Source: an uncultured Eubacteriales bacterium (GTDB lineage: Bacteria; Bacillota; Clostridia; Oscillospirales; CAG-272). Taken from it: 9,915 nucleotides of DNA. Shown here piece by piece: positions 5,273 to 9,915 of the stretch. The notes beneath the pieces are model-generated. The model saw nothing but the letters and a program-made list of their open reading frames with translations. It did no database searches and was not told the origin of the DNA. Where the stretch lies: positions 1-9,915 of the forward strand of contig USGH01000082.1 in NCBI GenBank assembly GCA_900554225.1. Direction: 5' to 3'. Every line of letters begins with the position of its first letter. Within the stretch, counting starts at the first letter, position 1. Position numbers and translations under genes: made by a program.

Positions 5273-7904
5273 ACTTTTTCAGTCCTTCCTTGAAAGCGTC
5301 ATATGCTGCAAGATCGCCTTTGAACGTGAACAGCTGATTGTCCATGAGGAAATAGCGGTCGTGCATACTGGTCATGACGTGATATTCCCGACTGGCAATG
5401 TAGTTTTCCGCAGTCAACAGCCGCTCGTCGTAAATCCAGTGGTTGCCGATGTACACGGGCATATATTCGCCAGACTCTGCCACCGTATCGTAGGCGCGCA
5501 GCTCGCAGACGGAATGCTCCACGCCGCCCCAGTCGCAGAGGAACTGCACCACACCGACGCCCGGCGCGAATACCCATTCCTTGTGACCGCACTGGGTATG
5601 TCCGTAGAAGTAGTAGGTGTAATCGTTTTTCACACCGGCTGTGCTGTCGAGATCGACGATCAGTCTCCGGCAATCGCGGAAGGTTCCGGCTGCCACAGTG
5701 ATCTCAGGTACTGCCTCCACGCGCACCTTACGTATAAACGGCTCGCACAGGTAATCGGAATACGGCTCCTCGACGGCATATCCGGGAATCCAACGATCGT
5801 CCCACAGGGTGGAAAAAATCATCGATAGGAAACGGAACGGTTTCACGCCGAAGATGCGGTTTTCCTCGCCGCGGGTTCCCCATGCGCCTGTGTCAATGGA
5901 GGCGTAATCGGACTCGCTGTATAAAAGCCTGCCATCGACCTTCGAGATGCAGCTTCCGTTGATGGAGCCGGGACAGAACCGCCATCCGGCTTTCTTGTAG
6001 GGAATGATCTCCCGCAGGTGTGTGCGCATTCCCATAGCATAGGCGACATTTTCGCTTGTATGATTGCTGCGGATGACCTTCTCGCAGGCGGCGATCGTTT
6101 TGTCGTATTTTCCGTTTTTCAGAAGCTCCTCTATGCTGCACAGAAGAAGCATATCGTCCTCGGTCACATCGTACCAGTCCTCCGGCAGTCCGGCGACCTC
6201 CAGACAGGACAGCGACACCTCCTTACCGTCAAACGCAAGCATTTCGTACGCTGCATATTGACAAAGCACATCCGGCTTGTCCGGGAACACATACCGCCAG
6301 CGATTTCCAGCTGCGATGGGCAGATATGCCTCCGACTTTTCCGCGATATGGTACGACTCCAACACCTGTGTTCGCCCACATGCCTCCATACGAACGATCC
6401 CCACGCCGCGCGCATACCATACGTCTGCCACGATCTCCCCGTTTTCGCTCTTGCGGATGTGCAGACAGGGTGTGAAGCGTCCGGCAGGCACCTCTACTGT
6501 CTCGGTGTCAGAAACGATTGTTCTTGTGCCGACATCCTCGTCCAGTTGTGGCGGATACGGATATCGCATCGTTTCGGAGGTGCCTGCCGCAAGCTGCTGG
6601 TCCCGCGGCAAAAAATACCGGTCGCCGGTACAGCCCGCATAGTAGAATACCGGCAGCGCATAATTGTAGATCGGACTATACCAGAGCGGTGAGCATCCCG
6701 GCTGATTGACATAGCGCACACCGTCCGAGACGATCTCCCAGCGTTCCCCCGTCGTCGTAACGAGCAGATGATTGCGATAGCGGCTGTCCCGCATGAGCGG
6801 TAGTGCGTCCAGCATGGCTTTCACGCAGCCGGGCATGGCGTCGATCATATGCTCCTCTGCCTCCGCTTCACGGTACAGCTGTGCCGCCGTATGGAGCTTT
6901 TCCTCTACATTCCTGTATGCCGGACCATCCGTTTCCGCAAGGTATTTCGCGAGCCAGAATAAGTGGTATGCCTGTGCGCGCTTTTTGTCGGCGGAATCCG
7001 GATATACAGCAATGGCGGGGAGGATCGTTTTCTCCGTGTACCTGACCTTTTCCGTTTCGCTGCCGATTTTCCAACAGAGATCGAGGTACACACCGCTTGC
7101 CAGCTCCACATCATCGGTCTGACGGCTGACGGACAGTGCGTCCTCGGCATATTTCGTGCTGTCTGCGGCATACGCGATCGCCGCGCTTTCCTTCGCGTAT
7201 TTGTGTGCCGTATCTCTGTCGGAAATGTCCGCGATCAGCGCCTTGATGTGCGCATACGCCGCGTCAAATCCGGTCATGCTGCCGAACCGCGTGCTGTATT
7301 CCGCCAGCTCCTTTACCTTTTCCGCGACTCGTTCCGCGAATCCGTCCGGAATCGGTTTCATTTTGTTTTCTTCCATAGCCTTCTCCTTTTTCAGAATCTC
7401 CCGAATGTCGTGGATTCTTCGTTTGACTGTGCCAAGAGGGATGTGCATACGCGCGGCGATTGCCTCCATGGACAGGCGGTGCCAGAAATAGAGGATCGCG
7501 GTGTCGCGCAGAGCAGGGGAAAGTGTGGACAGCCGTTTACGCCACTGCTCCAGCGATTCGCGCGCCACATAGTTGTTTTCCGGTGTGCGCCGATCGATCG
7601 GAATGCCGATTTCATCCAAAGAAGCGGCGGTGATCGCGCGCACCTGGCTGTTCAGATACTTGTTGCGCAGGATCGTCGCGAGCCACGCGTCCACTTTGTC
7701 CGGCTCCCGCAGCAGATGGAGCTTCCTGTAGCCGTCGAGAAACGTCTCCTGCACCAGATCCTCCGCCATTGCACGATTACCGCATAGCCGCATGGCAAGC
7801 GCGTACAGCTTGGGTGTGACGGAAAGAACGATCGGTGTGAACGCTTCACTGTCGCCGGAGAGAACCGCCGTGAGCCAATCCGGATTCTGCTTCTGGTCTG
7901 TCAT
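5271..7904 (-). CDS. ECF-type RNA polymerase sigma factor with very long C-terminal sensor-like extension
   Basis: This 877-residue protein starts with a sigma-70 family ECF factor, normally about 180 residues, which redirects RNA polymerase to specific promoters. Region 2 spans about 20-85 (AMAEDLVQETFLDGYRKL, then DAWLATILRNKYLN). Region 4 spans about 128-175 (LSPALRDTAILYFWHRLSM, then helix-turn-helix AIAARMHIPLGTVKRRIHDI). About 700 unexpected residues follow: a helical, TPR-like segment (185-370), then two similar beta-rich modules. Module 1 has VEVPAGRFTPC (470-480), WYARGVGIV (496-504) and YLPIAAGNRWRY (527-538). Module 2 has ITVAAGTFRDC (735-745), WVFAPGVGVV (777-786) and YMPVYIGNHWIY (814-825). 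No transmembrane helix or export signal was seen. ATG 7904 is chosen for AGGAGG 7 nt upstream; a TTG at 7934 is in frame. A strong internal start lies at Met177. No separate anti-sigma gene adjoins. I infer that the extension senses something or restrains the sigma part; the ligand and regulon are unknown. Confidence 0.88.
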   Translation of the reverse strand: MTDQKQNPDWLTAVLSGDSEAFTPIVLSVTPKLYALAMRLCGNRAMAEDLVQETFLDGYRKLHLLREPDKVDAWLATILRNKYLNSQVRAITAASLDEIGIPIDRRTPENNYVARESLEQWRKRLSTLSPALRDTAILYFWHRLSMEAIAARMHIPLGTVKRRIHDIREILKKEKAMEENKMKPIPDGFAERVAEKVKELAEYSTRFGSMTGFDAAYAHIKALIADISDRDTAHKYAKESAAIAYAADSTKYAEDALSVSRQTDDVELASGVYLDLCWKIGSETEKVRYTEKTILPAIAVYPDSADKKRAQAYHLFWLAKYLAETDGPAYRNVEEKLHTAAQLYREAEAEEHMIDAMPGCVKAMLDALPLMRDSRYRNHLLVTTTGERWEIVSDGVRYVNQPGCSPLWYSPIYNYALPVFYYAGCTGDRYFLPRDQQLAAGTSETMRYPYPPQLDEDVGTRTIVSDTETVEVPAGRFTPCLHIRKSENGEIVADVWYARGVGIVRMEACGRTQVLESYHIAEKSEAYLPIAAGNRWRYVFPDKPDVLCQYAAYEMLAFDGKEVSLSCLEVAGLPEDWYDVTEDDMLLLCSIEELLKNGKYDKTIAACEKVIRSNHTSENVAYAMGMRTHLREIIPYKKAGWRFCPGSINGSCISKVDGRLLYSESDYASIDTGAWGTRGEENRIFGVKPFRFLSMIFSTLWDDRWIPGYAVEEPYSDYLCEPFIRKVRVEAVPEITVAAGTFRDCRRLIVDLDSTAGVKNDYTYYFYGHTQCGHKEWVFAPGVGVVQFLCDWGGVEHSVCELRAYDTVAESGEYMPVYIGNHWIYDERLLTAENYIASREYHVMTSMHDRYFLMDNQLFTFKGDLAAYDAFKEGLKK
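7374..7388 (-). promoter_or_regulatory. Internal Shine-Dalgarno and ATG at the sigma/extension boundary
   Basis: Within the sigma gene, AAGGAG (7383-7388 on the minus strand) is followed after 6 nt by an in-frame ATG (7374-7376) opening MEENKMKPIPDG. It falls exactly after the last sigma region-4 helix (REILKKEKA). Translation from here would give a roughly 701-residue extension-only protein. The same arrangement is typical of two overlapping genes, so this gene may descend from an in-frame merger of a sigma gene and its partner. AAGGAG-like runs can arise by chance in Lys/Glu codons. Confidence 0.5.
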
Positions 7905-7947
7905 GCACATTCCTCCTTTCCATGGGGATCGCAATCATGATTACAAT

Positions 7948-7978
7948 AGTATAGACACAGCGCGCGGGAGAATGGTTC
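7948..7978 (-). promoter_or_regulatory. Candidate ECF-type (autoregulatory) promoter of the sigma gene, overlapping a TATACT box
   Basis: On the minus strand GAACC (7974-7978) and TGTCTA (7952-7957) are separated by 16 nt, the style and spacing of ECF-dependent promoters (AAC-type -35). A housekeeping-like TATACT (7948-7953) overlaps the second element, but no good sigma-A -35 lies at the right distance. The leader would be about 36-40 nt. ECF factors often transcribe their own gene, which would fit. A 10-bp palindrome, AATCATGATT (7933-7942), lies at the predicted transcription start. Confidence 0.4.
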
Positions 7979-8070
7979 GGTATTCGCGGGAAAAATTGGG
8001 AATGCTATGATTTCAGGCTGCTTCTGGCACGGAAAAACCATATATGCGAGCCCTTCAGCGCATCCTGAGA

Positions 8071-8100
8071 AGAAAAAGGGGCAGAATGACTCTACCCCTT
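8071..8100 (-). terminator. Rho-independent terminator of serS
   Basis: On the minus strand a 10-bp stem, AAGGGGTAGA (8091-8100) with TCTGCCCCTT (8076-8085, one G-U pair), has a 5-nt loop and runs into a T-rich tract (TTTTTCTT region ending at 8071). It starts 21 nt after the serS stop codon and separates serS from the sigma gene promoter. Confidence 0.85.
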
Positions 8101-8121
8101 GATCCATATTGTGTCGGATGC

Positions 8122-9330
8122 TTATTTCTTCGGTACAAGCACCGTTTTGCCGCCCATATACGGCTGGAGAGCGACCGGGATCTTTACGGTACCGTCCGCC
8201 TGTAAATTGTTCTCAAGGAACGCGATGAGCATACGCGGCGGTGCGACGACGGTGTTGTTCAGCGTGTGCGCAAGATACTTCTTTTTCCCGGCAGCGACAC
8301 GGATCTTCAGCCGACGAGCCTGTGCGTCGCCGAGATTGGAGCAGCTGCCGACCTCGAAATACTTCTTCTGCCGCGGGGACCATGCTTCCACGTCGCAGGA
8401 CTTCACCTTCAGATCGGCAAGGTCGCCGGAGCAGCATTCGAGTGTGCGCACCGGGATGTCGAGAGAGCGGAACAGATCGACGGTGTTCTGCCACAGACGG
8501 TCGTACCACATTTTGCTCTCCTCCGGCTTGCAGACGACGATCATTTCCTGCTTCTCAAACTGGTGGATCCGGTATACGCCGCGTTCCTCGATGCCATGCG
8601 CACCCTTTTCCTTGCGGAAGCACGGGGAATAGCTCGTCAGCGTGTAGGGCAGATTTTCCTCCGGAATGATCTGGTCGATGAACTTGCCGATCATGGAGTG
8701 TTCGCTCGTACCGATCAGATAGAGATCCTCACCCTCGATTTTGTACATCATCGCTTCCATTTCGGCAAAGCTCATAACCCCGGTCACCACGTCGGAGCGG
8801 ATCATAAACGGCGGGACGCAGTAGGTGAAGCCGCGGTCGATCATGAAGTCGCGGGCATAGCTGATCACGGCGGAATGGAGTCTGGCAATATCGCCCATCA
8901 GATAGTAGAATCCGTTTCCGGCGACACGGCGCGCACTGTCGAGATCGATGCCGTCAAAGCGTTCCATAATGTCGGTGTGGTAGGGAATCTCGAAATCGGG
9001 TACCACAGGCTCGCCGAACCGTTCGATCTCCACGTTCTCGCTGTCGTCCTTGCCGATCGGTACGCTGGGGTCGATGATGTTCGGGATAACCATCATGATC
9101 TTCTTGATCTTTTCCGCCAGCTCCACTTCCTTTTCCTCATCGGCGGCAAGCTGCTCGGACTGACGGTTGACCTCTGCTTTCAGAGCCTCTGCTTCCTCTT
9201 TCTTGCCCTGACCCATGAGCGCGCCGATCTGCTTCGACAGCTTGTTCCGGTTGCCGCGCAGCTCGTCCGCTTCTGCCATGATCCGGCGGTTTTCCTCATC
9301 CAGCGCGATTACCTCATCGACCAGCGGCAG
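8122..9330 (-). CDS. serS: Seryl-tRNA synthetase, 5' end lost at a chimeric junction
   Basis: 402 residues of a class II aminoacyl-tRNA synthetase that charges tRNA-Ser with serine in the cytosol. The N-terminal coiled-coil arm that grips the tRNA is present (DEVIALDEENRRIMAEADEL, then alternating Lys/Glu to KIKKIMMVIPNIIDPSVPIG). Motif 1 lies around GNGFYYLMGDIARLHSAVI. Motif 2 is SPCFRKEKGAHGIEERG (about 8578-8632). The motif 3 region is VVAPPRMLIAFLENN (8207-8250). The usual serine-binding TAEVPL is replaced by TSEHSM (about 8691-8713), and FEVGSCSNLGDAQARR is intact. About 25 N-terminal residues and the start codon are missing: clear homology stops at LPLVDEV (9330), and the frame continuing upstream is only the antisense of a rhamnosidase. 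The product ends LVPKK and a terminator follows. Confidence 0.93.
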   Translation of the reverse strand: MPLVDEVIALDEENRRIMAEADELRGNRNKLSKQIGALMGQGKKEEAEALKAEVNRQSEQLAADEEKEVELAEKIKKIMMVIPNIIDPSVPIGKDDSENVEIERFGEPVVPDFEIPYHTDIMERFDGIDLDSARRVAGNGFYYLMGDIARLHSAVISYARDFMIDRGFTYCVPPFMIRSDVVTGVMSFAEMEAMMYKIEGEDLYLIGTSEHSMIGKFIDQIIPEENLPYTLTSYSPCFRKEKGAHGIEERGVYRIHQFEKQEMIVVCKPEESKMWYDRLWQNTVDLFRSLDIPVRTLECCSGDLADLKVKSCDVEAWSPRQKKYFEVGSCSNLGDAQARRLKIRVAAGKKKYLAHTLNNTVVAPPRMLIAFLENNLQADGTVKIPVALQPYMGGKTVLVPKK

Positions 9331-9340
9331 CGCGACACCT
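9322..9340. other. Chimeric junction between serS and rhamnosidase sequence
   Basis: To the left, minus-strand codons spell the seryl-tRNA synthetase arm (LPLVDEV, up to 9330). To the right, plus-strand codons spell rhamnosidase (QRDTYIARGDG, from 9328). Neither gene has its own end here, their directions oppose, and G+C content rises visibly from about this point. The short overlap around 9328-9335 fits both sides, as a microhomology or k-mer join would. Confidence 0.8.
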
Positions 9341-9915
9341 ACATCGCCCGCGGCGACGGCCGGGAGCGGTTCTGCAACAAGTTCAACCACCACGCTTTCC
9401 GTTACGCCGAGGTGCGCGGACTGGCGCAGAGGCCCCGCCGGGAGGATTTCCGGGCGCTCGCCATCCACACCGACTACCGGCCCGAAGCGACGTTCACTTC
9501 GTCGGATAGCGACCTGAACGCCATCCACGACATGATCGCGCACACGCTGCGCTGCCTGGCCTACAACGGGTACATGGTCGACTGCCCCCACCTCGAACGC
9601 GCCGGATACGGCGGCGACGGTAACTCTTCCACCGAGATCCTGCAAACCCTCTGCGGTGCGGCCCCGCTCTACCGCAACTGGGTGCAGGCATGGGACGACG
9701 CCATGCGCCCCGGGGGCAGTCTGCCCCACGTAGCCCCCAACGCCGGTGCGGGAGGCGGCGGCCCCTACTGGTGCGGGTTCATCGTCATGGCCCCCTGGCA
9801 AACGTGGCTCAACTACGGCGACCGGACGCTGGTCGACCGCCACTACCCCGCCATGCGGGAATGGATGGGCTATGTCGAACGTTACATGAAAGACGGCTTG
9901 CTGACCCGCTGGCCC
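9328..9915 (+). CDS. GH78 alpha-L-rhamnosidase, internal fragment (both ends missing)
   Basis: About 196 residues of a glycoside hydrolase family 78 enzyme, which releases terminal alpha-L-rhamnose from plant glycosides and polysaccharides. The fragment covers the end of the preceding beta domain (FCNKFNHHAFRYAEVRGL) and the start of the (alpha/alpha)6 barrel. The family signature DCPxxERxGxxGD appears as DCPHLERAGYGGDGN (about 9580-9625) with its Asp, Glu and Asp acidic residues. GSLPHVAPN, GGPYWCGFIV and WQTWLNYGDRTLVDRHYP follow. The second catalytic acid would be off the window. There is no start codon, ribosome binding site or signal peptide; the frame opens directly from serS sequence and runs out at 9915. 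The wording of the motifs and the high G+C suggest a Bacteroidota (Alistipes-like) source rather than the clostridial one; this is inference. Confidence 0.88.

Noticed and set aside
6963..7787. A plus-strand open frame of about 274 codons opposite the sigma factor domain
   Set aside because: It has no domain, ribosome binding site or promoter, and lies wholly antisense to conserved sigma region 2 and 4 coding sequence.
9331..9843. An apparent 171-residue N-terminal extension on seryl-tRNA synthetase
   Set aside because: The extra residues (low-complexity Val/Ala/Gly/Arg) are the antisense reading of rhamnosidase codons; the true coding strand there is plus. It is not a new SerRS domain.

Overview
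The window looks like a metagenome-derived contig piece from a gut-type member of the Clostridia (Bacillota). Supporting signs are AGGAGG-type ribosome binding sites, near-consensus sigma-A promoters, a TepA/ClpP-fold protease, a serine-threonine-rich clostridial solute-binding lipoprotein and a clostridial-type seryl-tRNA synthetase. This is a judgement from motifs; no database search was possible. The core, roughly 300-9330, reads as one genome. Both ends look joined to foreign or non-adjacent sequence.

Layout. On the minus strand at the left end (1-460) an oxidoreductase-type Rossmann N-terminus runs in frame into the body of GAR formyltransferase (PurN); the join is near 288-310. Upstream of it, in the same direction, lies a TepA-like Clp-fold serine protease (516-1256). 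A strong UUCG-loop terminator (1324-1360) separates this from an ABC-type solute-binding lipoprotein (1379-2890, minus). A divergent intergenic region (2891-3156) carries one promoter for the lipoprotein and a near-perfect extended -10 sigma-A promoter for a DUF5107/TPR protein (3157-5151, plus). That gene ends at a terminator (5230-5272) facing the convergent gene 5271-7904 (minus).

The 5271-7904 gene is the most interesting in the window. It encodes an 877-residue protein: a short ECF-type sigma factor followed by about 700 residues containing a probable helical-repeat region and two copies of a beta-rich VPAGxF...GVGxV...GNxWxY module. A strong internal Shine-Dalgarno and ATG sit exactly at the sigma/extension boundary, so the extension may also be made alone. 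The upstream region has an ECF-like GAACC-N16-TGTCTA element that could be autoregulatory. The gene may be a one-protein sensor and transcription switch.

At the right is serS (minus, 8122 to about 9330), lacking roughly its first 25 codons, with its own terminator at 8071-8100. At about 9330 the sequence changes abruptly to an internal piece of a GH78 alpha-L-rhamnosidase on the plus strand (9328-9915). That piece is visibly more G+C rich and Bacteroidota-like. Two gene interiors meeting head to head with no ends is best explained by a chimeric join.

Functional links. The lipoprotein and the DUF5107 protein form a divergent pair that plausibly serves carbohydrate capture or metabolism, but no permease or glycosidase of the same genome is present to prove it. 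No tRNA, rRNA, CRISPR array or insertion sequence was recognised.
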